Positions 32,975 to 42,999 are shown, numbered from the stretch's first letter. The stretch: 64,000 nt of DNA from Gordonia jacobaea (GCF_001186365.1 NZ_LDTZ01000014.1:372001-436000); one strand, 5' to 3'. Program-made: numbers and translations. Notes: generated by a model from the letters alone, not told the origin.

Positions 32975-33919
32975 TTGAGAGAGATCGTCGTGTGCGGTGA
33001 GGCGCTCGTCGACGTGGTGGCGACAACGGCTCCGGGCCCCGATCCTTCGCACCTGCCACCGTTGCAGCCGGCACTCGGCGGCGGACCGTTCAACGTCGCG
33101 ATCACCCTCGGCAGACTCGGCAGCGCCGTCTCGTTTTGCTCTGCGGTCTCCACCGACACCTACGGCGACGCCATCATGGCTGCTCTGAGTGCCGGGGGCG
33201 TCGGCACCACACTGGTCCAACGTCGCTCCGAACCCACGTCGCTCGCCCTGGCCACGATCGGTACCGACGGCGCAGCGCACTACTCCTTCTATGTGGAGGG
33301 CACCGCCGACCGCCTGGTCACCGAGCCCGGCGACTTCGCCGCGACCGTCTCCGCGGTGTGCTTCGGAACGTTGTCCATGGTCCTCGAACCGGGTGCGAGC
33401 GTCTACGAACTGGTGATGCGTCGAGCTCACGACGCCGGGCGTCTCGTTGCACTCGACCCGAATATCCGGCCCTCCGTGATCGACGAACCCGACGTCTACC
33501 GTCGACGATTCCTTGACTGGGTACCGATGGTCGACGTCCTCAAACTCTCCGACGAAGACGTGGACTGGCTCGGCGACGGAGCAGACGGCTCGTCGGTCGA
33601 CGACTGGCTCCGGGAGGGCGCGGGGGCCGTCGTGATCACCCACGGAGCCGACGGAATCTCCGTTCGCACACGCGAATTCACCGTATTGGCACAGGCTCCC
33701 GAGACAACCGTCGTCGACACGATCGGGGCGGGCGACAGTGTGCTCGGAGGGTTGCTCCATTTCTTCGACGAGTCGGGCGATTTGTCCGCATCAGCACTGC
33801 GGTCGCGCGACGCCGACTATTGGCTACGTGCCGCGGACTACGCGGCACGAGTCGCCGCGGTGACCGTTTCGCGTCCCGGAGCCGACCCTCCGTGGGCGAG
33901 CGAGCTCGATGCCCCGTGA
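32975..33919 (+). CDS. PfkB-family carbohydrate kinase
   Basis: A 314-residue ribokinase-type sugar kinase (ATP-dependent phosphorylation of a sugar or nucleoside). Seen: VVCGEALVDVV, the N-terminal GGGPFNVAITLGRLG substrate motif, VALDPNIRPSVI, KLSDEDVDWL, VVITHGADG and the anion hole/catalytic Asp motif DTIGAGDSVLGGLLHF. The TTG at 32975 has GGGAG seven bases upstream and is the only start consistent with the family N-terminus. It is divergent from pxpBC with 73 bp between. Fructokinase-like sequence style, but substrate is not certain. Confidence 0.88.
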   Translation: MREIVVCGEALVDVVATTAPGPDPSHLPPLQPALGGGPFNVAITLGRLGSAVSFCSAVSTDTYGDAIMAALSAGGVGTTLVQRRSEPTSLALATIGTDGAAHYSFYVEGTADRLVTEPGDFAATVSAVCFGTLSMVLEPGASVYELVMRRAHDAGRLVALDPNIRPSVIDEPDVYRRRFLDWVPMVDVLKLSDEDVDWLGDGADGSSVDDWLREGAGAVVITHGADGISVRTREFTVLAQAPETTVVDTIGAGDSVLGGLLHFFDESGDLSASALRSRDADYWLRAADYAARVAAVTVSRPGADPPWASELDAP

Positions 33920-34081
33920 TCGAGGCGCAGGTCAGACGGTATTCGGCTACGGTTGACCAACGTCAATGCACCCTCCGTGGGCGCGCATGTCGATAACCGA
34001 CTACGTTTAGTAACGGAGAGTCCGACTCACAGTGCGTCACATGTACCTGTGGGTCTCATACCTGAGTAAAGGGGTTTTGGA

Positions 34082-35404
<1,323 letters not shown>

Positions 35405-35450
35405 GTTCGACGCTTCGACCTGTACACCCCACGACTCAAAGGAGAGTCCC

Positions 35451-35819
35451 GTGACCAGTACCGAGAAGCCAGAAGTCGAGTTCCAAGAAGGTCCCGCTCC
35501 CAGTGAGTTGGTGATCGCAGACATCATCGTCGGCGACGGCGACGAGGCAAAGCCGAGCGACGTCGTGGACGTGCATTACGTCGGCGTCGACTTCGAGTCG
35601 GGCGAAGAGTTCGATTCGTCGTGGGACCGTGGTCAGTCGGCCAACTTCCCGCTCGACCGGCTCATCCCCGGCTGGCAGCAGGGAATCCCGGGCATGAAGG
35701 TCGGCGGCCGCCGTCGCCTCACCGTGCCACCTGCGCTGGCGTACGGCCCCGAGGGTGCGGGCCACCGGTTGTCCGGACGGACACTGGTCTTCATCATCGA
35801 CCTGCTGGGTGTGGGCTAG
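35451..35819 (+). CDS. FKBP-type peptidyl-prolyl cis-trans isomerase
   Basis: A 122-residue single-domain FKBP. Landmarks: VVDVHYVGVDFESGEEFDSSW, IPGWQQGIPGMKVGGRRRLTVPP with the conserved active-site Trp, ALAYGPEGAGHRLSGRTLVFIIDLLGV. No signal peptide, so cytoplasmic folding catalyst. GTG 35451 follows AAAGGAGAG. It lies 46 bp after gltA on the same strand and ends before a 17-bp hairpin at 35836-35874. Confidence 0.93.
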   Translation: MTSTEKPEVEFQEGPAPSELVIADIIVGDGDEAKPSDVVDVHYVGVDFESGEEFDSSWDRGQSANFPLDRLIPGWQQGIPGMKVGGRRRLTVPPALAYGPEGAGHRLSGRTLVFIIDLLGVG

Positions 35820-35835
35820 ATCGCCTCGCAACGTA

Positions 35836-35874
35836 ACAACGCCGGTGCATCGGATGTCGATGCACCGGCGTTGT
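35836..35874 (+). terminator. Long perfect hairpin between FKBP and photolyase genes
   Basis: ACAACGCCGGTGCATCG (35836-35852) pairs without mismatch with 35858-35874 around GATGT. No T-run follows. As the photolyase start lies at 35871, the right arm also covers that gene's start codon. Confidence 0.75.
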
Positions 35875-37163
35875 GCTGGCTACGGCGTGATCTGCGACTA
35901 GGCGATCTCCCGGCGCTGGGTGAAGCGATCGGCGACGGCAATCGCGAGGTTCTGGTCTGCTTCGTGCTCGACCCGCGTCTCGAATCCTCTTCAGGCGAGC
36001 GACGACTCGCCTTTCTCTACGACTCGCTCCGCGAACTCGACGCCAAGCTCGACGGCAAGCTCCTCGTCGTGCGTGGACGTCCTGACGAGGAAATTCCGCG
36101 ACTGGTCGACGCCGTCGGAGCGGGTTCGGTGCATGTGAGCGAGGACTTCTCGCCGTTCGGGCGACGTCGAGACGATGCCGTCGTCACTGCACTCGAAGAA
36201 TCTGGCGCGACGTGGCAACCCGTCGGCTCGCCCTACCTTGTCTCGCCGGGCAGGGTGACGAAGTCCGACGGCACACCGTACAAGGTCTTCACGCCGTTCT
36301 TCCGTGCATGGCGCGACCACGGTTGGCGTGCGCCGGCGAAGACCGAAGCGCCGTCGAACATCCTGAATCCCAGCGACATTCACCCCTCTGGTCGTATCAG
36401 GATTCCGGCAGCACCCACGACGCTGGACCTGCCTGCCGGTGAAGACGCGGCACTCGAGCGATGGCGCACCTTTGTCGACGACGACCTGTCGGGCTACGAG
36501 TCCGACAGGGACAGGCCGGATCTCGACGCGTCGAGCAGGATGTCGGCGTATCTGAAGTTCGGCAATATCCACCCGCGCACGATGGCCGCCGACCTCGGCA
36601 GGTCGCAGTCGGCGCAGGCGTATCTGCGTGAGCTGGCGTTCCGTGACTTCTACGCCGACGTGCTCTACAACTGGCCAAAGAGCCTCTGGCACAACTGGAA
36701 TGACCAGTTCGACGACATCGCACTCGACACCGGAAAGTCCGCCGAGAAGCACTTCGACGCGTGGCGTGAGGGGCGAACCGGCTTCCCACTCGTCGACGCG
36801 GGGATGCGTCAACTGAGCGAAACGGGATTCATGCACAACCGGGTGCGCATGATCGCCGCGTCGTTTCTGGTGAAAGACCTGCACCTGCCGTGGTGGTGGG
36901 GTGCGAAGTGGTTCCTCGACCAGCTCACCGACGGCGACATGGCGTCGAATCAGCACGGTTGGCAGTGGGCCGCGGGCACGGGAACCGATGCGGCACCGTA
37001 CTTTCGGGTGTTCAACCCGGAGACGCAGGCCAAGAAGTTCGATCCAGACGGCGACTACATTCGACGCTGGATTCCCGAATTCGACACCGACGACTACCCG
37101 GAACCGATCGTCGATCACAAAGCCGAACGCGAAGAGGCACTTCGACGTTTCGGTGAGCTCTGA
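35871..37163 (+). CDS. phr: Deoxyribodipyrimidine photolyase
   Basis: A 430-residue class I photolyase/cryptochrome that repairs UV dimers with light and FAD. The N-terminal antenna domain begins WLRRDLRLGD; the FAD domain has SSRMSAYLKFGNIHPRT, ELAFRDFYADVL, ETGFMHNRVRMIAASFLVK, WGAKWFLDQLTDGDMASNQ and HGWQWAAGTGTDAAPYFRVFNP. TTG 35871 is the only usable start; relatives begin a few residues earlier (like MPALLWFRRDLR), and the frame upstream reads APAL before CWLRRDL but has no start codon. No ribosome site is seen. Its 3' end overlaps the convergent Lrp gene by 49 bp. Confidence 0.9.
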   Translation: MCWLRRDLRLGDLPALGEAIGDGNREVLVCFVLDPRLESSSGERRLAFLYDSLRELDAKLDGKLLVVRGRPDEEIPRLVDAVGAGSVHVSEDFSPFGRRRDDAVVTALEESGATWQPVGSPYLVSPGRVTKSDGTPYKVFTPFFRAWRDHGWRAPAKTEAPSNILNPSDIHPSGRIRIPAAPTTLDLPAGEDAALERWRTFVDDDLSGYESDRDRPDLDASSRMSAYLKFGNIHPRTMAADLGRSQSAQAYLRELAFRDFYADVLYNWPKSLWHNWNDQFDDIALDTGKSAEKHFDAWREGRTGFPLVDAGMRQLSETGFMHNRVRMIAASFLVKDLHLPWWWGAKWFLDQLTDGDMASNQHGWQWAAGTGTDAAPYFRVFNPETQAKKFDPDGDYIRRWIPEFDTDDYPEPIVDHKAEREEALRRFGEL

Positions 37164-38215
37164 GACGGCGAGATCTGAGACGCCGAAACCCTCGGTGGCG
37201 CAAGGCGATCCCCACTCACGAGCGAACCCGCGTTCTTGACGCGCGAGAGTAGCGGGAGCAATTCGTACGAGGTGATCCCGTCGAGGGGTCCGAGGACATC
37301 GGTGACGAAGGAGTACAGCTCGTCGGTGTCGTGCACCATGACACTGGCCGTCATGTTGGCCGCCCCGGTGACGGCAACCGCGAACGGCACTGCGGGGTGG
37401 GCTGCGAGTGCCTCGCCGGTCGCTGCCAGATGTCGGGGGTGCACCGTCAGCCAGATCGCGATCGCGTCGCGTCCCAGCGCGGCAGTGGCGAGATCGACGT
37501 CGAAGTAGGCGATGCCCGACCACACGAGGTGCTCGACGCGTCGGGTCACCTTGCCCGGCGTCGAACCCACTGCGCGAGCGAGGTCGGTATACGACGTCCG
37601 ACCGTCGCGGGTGAGAACGTCGATGATCGCTCTGTCGGTGCGATCGATCGACGTCGATGAGGGCCGACCGCCGTCGGGTCCGCTCGGAATGCGTGTTTTC
37701 GCAAGCGCATCCGCCTCCGTCTGGGTGAGCGCGTCATGCCAGCCCTCCCAATCCGTCGGTGCCCCGCCGACGAACGTGTGCAGCACCGCGGCCGGTCGTA
37801 CGTCGAGAACGGGTGCGGCCTTGGGGAGTGTCCGGGTGAGGAGCTCCATTCCGCCGTGCGGATCGGCTGCGCGCAGATTGAAGACGATCTCCCAGCCGGC
37901 CTCGTAGATGGATACCCATGAGACGTCGTCTCGCGCTGCCAAGGCACCGGCGATACCGTCGGCTCCCTCCGGTCGACACCGCACACGCACGACCCACGTC
38001 GAGTTACCGAGGGCACGAGGATCGGTGGCCATGGTGACGCGCAGGAGGCCATCGCGTCGGAGTCGGCGATAGCGTCGGGCAATCGTCTGTTCGGCCACAC
38101 CGAGGACGTCGGCGATCTCGCGGAACGACGCCCGTGGCGACAGTTGGATGGCGCGAGCGATTCTCGTATCCAGATCGTCGAGAATGGAGGATTCTGGCGA
38201 GGTTGTGGCTCCCAT
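37115..38215 (-). CDS. Tandem Lrp/AsnC family transcriptional regulator
   Basis: A 366-residue regulator made of two Lrp/AsnC units: the first HTH is FREIADVLGVAEQTIARRYR with its RAM domain up to about residue 150; the second HTH is SYTDLARAVGSTPGKVTRRV followed by a second RAM domain. A duplicated architecture is common in actinobacteria. The C-terminal about 25 residues are Ser/Arg-rich and are encoded in the overlap with the photolyase gene. ATG 38215 is used. Divergent from the DHA2 exporter at 38343, which is the likely target (inference from position). Confidence 0.88.
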   Translation of the reverse strand: MGATTSPESSILDDLDTRIARAIQLSPRASFREIADVLGVAEQTIARRYRRLRRDGLLRVTMATDPRALGNSTWVVRVRCRPEGADGIAGALAARDDVSWVSIYEAGWEIVFNLRAADPHGGMELLTRTLPKAAPVLDVRPAAVLHTFVGGAPTDWEGWHDALTQTEADALAKTRIPSGPDGGRPSSTSIDRTDRAIIDVLTRDGRTSYTDLARAVGSTPGKVTRRVEHLVWSGIAYFDVDLATAALGRDAIAIWLTVHPRHLAATGEALAAHPAVPFAVAVTGAANMTASVMVHDTDELYSFVTDVLGPLDGITSYELLPLLSRVKNAGSLVSGDRLAPPRVSASQISPSQSSPKRRSASSRSAL

Positions 38216-38342
38216 GTCATGAATCTAACGGGATCGGGGCCTCCTGGCGACGCCGACCGATCGTGGGATCACACTTGGTTCATACCGCCTGAGGTGCGTT
38301 GACGCACCGGATTCGGGCGAAATCCTCGAAAGGTACACACTC

Positions 38343-39803
38343 ATGGAACGTAAATGGTGGACGCTTGTCGTCGTCTGCGCAGCGACTTTCATGTTGCTGC
38401 TCGACGTCACGATCGTCGTCGTCGCACTTCCCGATATTCAACATGCACTCGGCGCCAGTTTCAGTCAGTTGCAGTGGGTCACCGACGCGTATGCGCTCGC
38501 GCTGGCGTCGTTGCTGCTGACATCCGGATCGATCGCCGACAAGTTCGGCAGACGTCGAATCTTCTCGATCGGCCTGGTGATCTTCACGCTTGGCTCGCTG
38601 CTCTGCGGCGTCGCACAGGACCCGGTCATGCTGATCGTGTCCCGCGCACTGCAAGGTGTCGGCGGTGCGATGCTGTTCTCGACGTCGCTCGCGCTTCTCG
38701 CGTCGACCTTCCACGGCCGTGAACGCGGCGTCGCCTTCGGCGCGTGGGGTGCCGTCACCGGCATTTCGACGGCACTCGGCCCGATCCTCGGCGGCGTGCT
38801 GACGACCGGTGTGAGCTGGCGTGCGATCTTCCTGGTCAATCTGCCCATCGGCATCGCCGCCCTGTTCGTCACGTGGAAGATGGTCGACGAGTCGCGCTCG
38901 CCTCATGCCCGTCGAATCGACTGGCCGGGCGTCGTCACATTCACCGCTGGTCTCGTCGCTCTGGTCTACGGACTCACCGAGGCCGGGCAGCGCTCGTGGG
39001 GTGACAGCCTCGTCGTCGGCTCGTTCATCGTCGCCGCGGTGTTGCTCGTGGCGTTCGTGATCATCGAACTGCGTGTCGACGAGCCGATGTTCGACCTCTC
39101 ACTGCTGCGGATTCCCACCTTCACCGGCGGTCTGATCGCCGCCTTCGCGATGAACGGCTCGCTGTTCGCGATGCTGCTGTACGTGGTGCTCTACCTGCAG
39201 GAAGGGCTCGGCTACTCAGCGCTGCAAACCGGCGTCCGGCTGCTGGTGATGTCGGGCTGCACGATGGTGAGCGCCACGATCGCGGGCCGACTGTCGGAGA
39301 AGGTGCCGCTGCGCTGGCTCATCGGACCGGGCCTGCTCATCGTCGGCGTCGGACTGTTCTTGATGGCCGGTCTCGACGAGAACTCGTCGTGGACGCACCT
39401 CATCCCCGGCCTGATCATCGCGGGCATCGGCAGCGGCCTGGTCAACCCGCCCCTCGCCGCGACCGCCGTCGGCGTCGTCGACGTGCACCGCTCCGGCATG
39501 GCGTCGGGCATCAACACCACGTTCCGGCAGATCGGCATCGCCGTCGGCATCGCGGTCTACGGCACCGCCTTCAGCTCGAAGCTGAGTTCGTCGATGCGCG
39601 AGAACCCCGCCGGTGGCAAACACGCCGCCTACGCCGAGGCCCTCAACGCGCTGTTCTGGATCAGCGGCGCCGTGGCGGTTGTCGGCGGCCTCGCCGCGCT
39701 GCTGCTGATCCGCAGCCGCGACTTCGTGCCGCACGGCCCGGCTCCGACCACCGAGGGCGGCAACACGTCGAGCGAGGGCGCCGGGGTGACGGCCGCGGCC
39801 TGA
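38343..39803 (+). CDS. DHA2-family (EmrB/QacA) MFS drug exporter
   Basis: A 486-residue proton-coupled exporter with about 14 membrane helices. DHA2 marks: LLLDVTIVVVALPDIQHALG in helix 1, LQWVTDAYALALASLLLTSG, the A motif GSIADKFGRRRIFSIG, and motif C GAVTGISTALGPILGGVLT. It ends with a Gly/Thr/Ser-rich tail. ATG 38343 has GAAAGG upstream. Divergent from the tandem Lrp regulator. Exports an unknown compound. A strong terminator follows at 39831-39863. Confidence 0.93.
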   Translation: MERKWWTLVVVCAATFMLLLDVTIVVVALPDIQHALGASFSQLQWVTDAYALALASLLLTSGSIADKFGRRRIFSIGLVIFTLGSLLCGVAQDPVMLIVSRALQGVGGAMLFSTSLALLASTFHGRERGVAFGAWGAVTGISTALGPILGGVLTTGVSWRAIFLVNLPIGIAALFVTWKMVDESRSPHARRIDWPGVVTFTAGLVALVYGLTEAGQRSWGDSLVVGSFIVAAVLLVAFVIIELRVDEPMFDLSLLRIPTFTGGLIAAFAMNGSLFAMLLYVVLYLQEGLGYSALQTGVRLLVMSGCTMVSATIAGRLSEKVPLRWLIGPGLLIVGVGLFLMAGLDENSSWTHLIPGLIIAGIGSGLVNPPLAATAVGVVDVHRSGMASGINTTFRQIGIAVGIAVYGTAFSSKLSSSMRENPAGGKHAAYAEALNALFWISGAVAVVGGLAALLLIRSRDFVPHGPAPTTEGGNTSSEGAGVTAAA

Positions 39804-39830
39804 GACTGCTCTCGGCTGGCCGGGCCGGCA

Positions 39831-39863
39831 GAAACCCGCGGAAGGATTCTTTCCGCGGGTTTC
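39831..39863 (+). terminator. Terminator after the DHA2 exporter gene
   Basis: GAAACCCGCGGAA (39831-39843) and TTCCGCGGGTTTC (39851-39863) form a perfect 13-bp stem with a 7-nt loop. It is followed by a T-containing stretch. Confidence 0.8.
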
Positions 39864-39906
39864 GTGCCTTTGCTCGTGTTGTTTCTCGAGGAGAGGTCAG
39901 TCTCTG

Positions 39907-39925
39907 GGGGAAAGATCCCTTCCCC
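39907..39925 (-). terminator. Hairpin after the ABC permease gene
   Basis: GGGGAA (39907-39912) pairs with TTCCCC (39920-39925), 17 bp past the permease stop on the minus strand; on that strand the purine-poor 3' side reads CCAGAGACTGAC. Weaker than the facing terminator. Confidence 0.45.
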
Positions 39926-39941
39926 TACTTTCTGCGCGCCC

Positions 39942-41171
39942 CTAGCGCGCCATCGAGAGCACTTCGGACCACTTGACGCGGCTGCCGGTGCGCAGGATCG
40001 AGCGCTGGTAGATGCGCGCGGCGAACCAGGTGGCAGCGGCGCAGGCCAGGATCATCAGGATCAGCGAGATGACGATCTGCATGGCGTTGGTGTCGCCGGT
40101 GGCGATCCGAATCGGCATCAGCACGGCCGAGAACGGCGGAATCCACGTCAGCACTTCGATGAACGTCGACTGCAGCGACTGCACTCCGAAGATCCCCGCG
40201 TACATCACGGCCATCGACAGCACGGTGAGCGGCATGATCGTCGAGCCGAGCTCTTCCTGGCGCGAAACCAGTGCTCCCGCAGCGGCATACAGCGTCGCGA
40301 AGAACAGGTACCCGAGCAGGAACCACACCAGAACCGCGAAGAACATCCAGATGGCAGTACCGGCGATCGTCAACATCCCGGTGGCGATCCCGGCGATCAG
40401 AGCAGTCAGGCCGAGCACCACCACCTGCCCGAGTGCAACCGCTCCGATCCCGAGGATCTTGCCCCACATCAGGTGCAGCGGCTTGACCGTCGCCAACAGC
40501 AGTTCGACGATCCGCGACGTCTTCTCTTCGACAACTCCGACGGCAATCATGTTGCCGCCCAGCATGATTGCTGTGATGAGCAGAATCGCGCCGACGAGCG
40601 CGATCACGATCCGCTGCGCCTTGTCGGGCTTGTCCGGGGTGGTCTGAACAGTGGTGATCGTCGGTGTCGGCAGCGACGCCGCGTCGACACCGCGGGCAGT
40701 GAGACCCTGGGCCAACTCGTGCTGCTGGATCGAGCCGCGCAGCACACCCGACAGCGAGTCGGACAGCTCCGTCTTGCTGACGATCGCATACGACTCACCG
40801 GAACCCCGCACCACCGCGGCATCGAGATCACCGGATTCGACGCTGCTGCGTGCCTGCGACAACGCATCCGGACCAGAAGCGATTGATACGACGGTGATCG
40901 GCGTGCCGCTGGCCTCGCCCACCTGGCCGATCGTCGTCGACAGGGAACTGTCGCCCGCAACGCCGACACGCTCTGGGTCGGTTCCACCACCGGAGATCGC
41001 CTTCCAGACGATCAGGCCGACGACGATCACGAGCATCAACACCACGGTGCTGACGACGAACGATCGGGTCTTGGCACGTGTGGCGATCTCACGTTGTGCC
41101 ACAAGGCGAATCGTCTGCAGCGCACTCGCGCCCTGTGAGGCTGTGTTGTCAGTGGAATTGTGGGAGGTCAT
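39942..41171 (-). CDS. ABC-2 type transporter permease (NatB-like)
   Basis: A 409-residue membrane protein with the NatB/ABC-2 layout: a cytoplasmic start, first helix VVSTVVLMLVIVVGLIVW, a large extracytoplasmic domain of about 150 residues, then five to six clustered helices (RIVIALVGAILLITAIMLGG onwards). The signature VGVVEEKTSRIVELLLATVKP precedes the helix cluster. Its ATG overlaps the stop of the ATPase gene by 4 bp (ATGA). With the ATPase it should form an exporter, by family possibly of sodium or a small toxic compound. Confidence 0.9.
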   Translation of the reverse strand: MTSHNSTDNTASQGASALQTIRLVAQREIATRAKTRSFVVSTVVLMLVIVVGLIVWKAISGGGTDPERVGVAGDSSLSTTIGQVGEASGTPITVVSIASGPDALSQARSSVESGDLDAAVVRGSGESYAIVSKTELSDSLSGVLRGSIQQHELAQGLTARGVDAASLPTPTITTVQTTPDKPDKAQRIVIALVGAILLITAIMLGGNMIAVGVVEEKTSRIVELLLATVKPLHLMWGKILGIGAVALGQVVVLGLTALIAGIATGMLTIAGTAIWMFFAVLVWFLLGYLFFATLYAAAGALVSRQEELGSTIMPLTVLSMAVMYAGIFGVQSLQSTFIEVLTWIPPFSAVLMPIRIATGDTNAMQIVISLILMILACAAATWFAARIYQRSILRTGSRVKWSEVLSMAR

Positions 41172-42067
41172 GCCGTCACCACCTCTCGGAAGAGTTCGGT
41201 CAGGTCGGGTGTTGTCCGCGCGAAGCGATGTACCGGTCCTTGTGTCAATGCGCGATTGAGTACTGCCTGGTCGTCGAGCGTCGTCGGGTCGACGCGCAGC
41301 CGAGCACCGCCCGGTTGGTATTCGGCTTCCAGCACTCCGGGAAAGCCATCGGCCCAGCGGGTCGTCGAGTCAGGACCGTCGACCTCGAGGATCACGCCAG
41401 CACGTGTGCGGAGATCGTCGACGGTGCCGAGCGCACGCATTCTGCCCTTGACGACGATGCCGACTCGATCACACAGTCGCTGCACCAGATCGAGCTGATG
41501 CGACGAGAAGATGACCGGAATGCCCTCGGCTGCTTTCTCTTTCAGAACGTCGCTCATCACATCGACGGCCACCGGGTCGAGGCCCGAGAACGGTTCGTCG
41601 AGGACCAGTACGTCTGGATCGTGGACCAGCGCCGCGGCGAGCTGTACGCGTTGCTGGTTGCCGAGCGAGAGGTCGGCGACGTTGTCGTCGTACCGTTCGT
41701 CGACGCCGAGTCGCTGCGTCCAGCGCCGGGCACTCTCGGTGGCCTGGTCGGCACTCATTCCGTGGAGGCGCGCGAGGAACACCAGTTGCTCGCCGACCTT
41801 CATCTTGGGATAGAGCCCACGCTCCTCGGGCATGTACCCGATTCGACGCCGCGTGTTGAGATCGATCGGTGCGTCACCGAGCGTCACCCGACCCGAATCC
41901 GGTTCGAGCACACCGAGAATGATGCGCATCGTCGTCGACTTGCCTGCGCCGTTGCTACCGACGAAGCCGAAGATCTCTCCGGGGGCGACGGTGAAAGTCA
42001 TGTCATCGAGTGCGACGACGTCGCCATACCGTTTGGATAGTCCGTCGACGGTGAGGGATTCAGGCAT
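41168..42067 (-). CDS. ABC transporter ATP-binding protein (NatA-like)
   Basis: A 299-residue ATPase. Walker A GSNGAGKSTTMRI, a Q-loop region MPEERGLYPKMKVGEQ, signature LSLGNQQRVQLAAAL, Walker B VLVLDEPFSGLDP, and H-loop IFSSHQLD. The LSLGNQQ signature and the C-terminal domain of about 80 residues are typical of NatA-type exporters. ATG 42067 overlaps the preceding membrane-protein gene by 8 bp, and the stop overlaps the permease start by 4 bp, so translation is coupled along the operon. Confidence 0.93.
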   Translation of the reverse strand: MPESLTVDGLSKRYGDVVALDDMTFTVAPGEIFGFVGSNGAGKSTTMRIILGVLEPDSGRVTLGDAPIDLNTRRRIGYMPEERGLYPKMKVGEQLVFLARLHGMSADQATESARRWTQRLGVDERYDDNVADLSLGNQQRVQLAAALVHDPDVLVLDEPFSGLDPVAVDVMSDVLKEKAAEGIPVIFSSHQLDLVQRLCDRVGIVVKGRMRALGTVDDLRTRAGVILEVDGPDSTTRWADGFPGVLEAEYQPGGARLRVDPTTLDDQAVLNRALTQGPVHRFARTTPDLTELFREVVTA

Positions 42068-42647
42068 GATCGTTCTCCTCGTAGGTTGCGAAGTCTTCGG
42101 GGTCGGCGTCGTCGCTCCACCACGCGGTCAGCATGGTTGGCACGAGGGCGCCGGTCAGCACGAGGCTGATGAGCAAAATGCCGGTGCCGTACACCAGTTG
42201 GCCGTGTACCTGCTCTCGGGTGCCCAGGACGATCAGGATGATGTACGGGATGAACATCAGCGAGAAGAGGGCGATGAATCCCACTGATCGGGCCGAGTTA
42301 CGTTGCGCGAGTTGGATTTCGTCGAGCGCGGTGACCGGGGTTTCGGCAATGGAGCCGGTCACGATCCGCAGCAGGTACTGCACGACGAACGCGCCGACGA
42401 TGGCAATGATGAACGGGATGAAGAACGCGTAGGTGAAGAACGCCACCACCGCGCTGGCCAAGAGCACGACCAGCACCACGATCTCCGCAAGGACGATTCG
42501 TCGCGCGGCTCGACGATTGCGCCAGCTCATCAGCTTGCCTGCATGACGTTGGTTGAAGCGAACATGGCGTTGACCACGCCACTCGTCGTAGCGACGCCAC
42601 AGCTCGGGCGTCGCTTCGGCCGGGATGGCCGAGTTGGGATCCCTCAT
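42060..42647 (-). CDS. Membrane protein of the XRE/ABC-2 operon
   Basis: A 195-residue protein with a basic cytoplasmic N-terminus (RHVRFNQRHAGKLMSWRNRR) and four membrane helices in two pairs (IVLAEIVVLVVLLASAVVAF / FFIPFIIAIVGAFVVQYLL, and GFIALFSLMFIPYIILIVLG / YGTGILLISLVLTGALVPTM), ending acidic (DDADPEDFATYEENDHA). I do not recognise a named family. Genes for it sit between the XRE regulator (4-bp overlap) and the ATPase (8-bp overlap), so it is probably a sensor or accessory subunit of the exporter. Confidence 0.78.
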   Translation of the reverse strand: MRDPNSAIPAEATPELWRRYDEWRGQRHVRFNQRHAGKLMSWRNRRAARRIVLAEIVVLVVLLASAVVAFFTYAFFIPFIIAIVGAFVVQYLLRIVTGSIAETPVTALDEIQLAQRNSARSVGFIALFSLMFIPYIILIVLGTREQVHGQLVYGTGILLISLVLTGALVPTMLTAWWSDDADPEDFATYEENDHA

Positions 42648-42967
42648 TGTGCTTCCTCCGTGGTGGACGACGGTTGCGGTGAGTGTGTTTCGTCGACGCG
42701 GATGGCGCGTCGGGGGTAGAGCTCGGCCGACATCGCCGAGAACTCGGTGCGACTGAACACCGCTTCTACGGGGAGGTCGAAGACTTCGCAGATGCGAAAC
42801 GCGAGGTCGAGGCTCGGGTAGTTGTCGCCGCGCTCGAGCGCACCGACGGACTGGACGTTGATGCCGACGAGTGCTGCCAGATCGGCACGCGACATCCTCC
42901 GCTCGGCGCGTAGAACTCCGATGCGGTTGTAGATGGGGAGCTTTTCTCCCCGCCGTACTGGACTCAC
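42644..42967 (-). CDS. XRE-family regulator of the ABC-2 operon
   Basis: A 107-residue protein with a short HTH_3 domain: YNRIGVLRAERRMSRADLAA, then LVGINVQSVGALERGDNYPS and LDLAFRICEVFDLPVEAVFS. This 60-residue type normally controls adjacent membrane/ABC genes. After the HTH it has an extra about 40 polar residues. GTG 42967 is the only start that keeps the HTH N-terminus; it lies within the palindrome 42966-42979, which fits tight autoregulation. First gene of a four-gene operon with 4-, 8- and 4-bp overlaps. Confidence 0.85.
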   Translation of the reverse strand: MSPVRRGEKLPIYNRIGVLRAERRMSRADLAALVGINVQSVGALERGDNYPSLDLAFRICEVFDLPVEAVFSRTEFSAMSAELYPRRAIRVDETHSPQPSSTTEEAQ

Positions 42968-42979
42968 ACTACATAGTGT
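42966..42979. promoter_or_regulatory. Palindromic operator covering the XRE start codon
   Basis: ACACTA (42966-42971) and TAGTGT (42974-42979) are perfect inverted repeats two bases apart. The GTG start of the XRE gene lies at its edge, and AACACT is at the -10 distance for a leaderless mRNA, so a bound dimer would block initiation. Confidence 0.6.
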
Positions 42980-42999
42980 TGGGAAAACACAACAAATTG

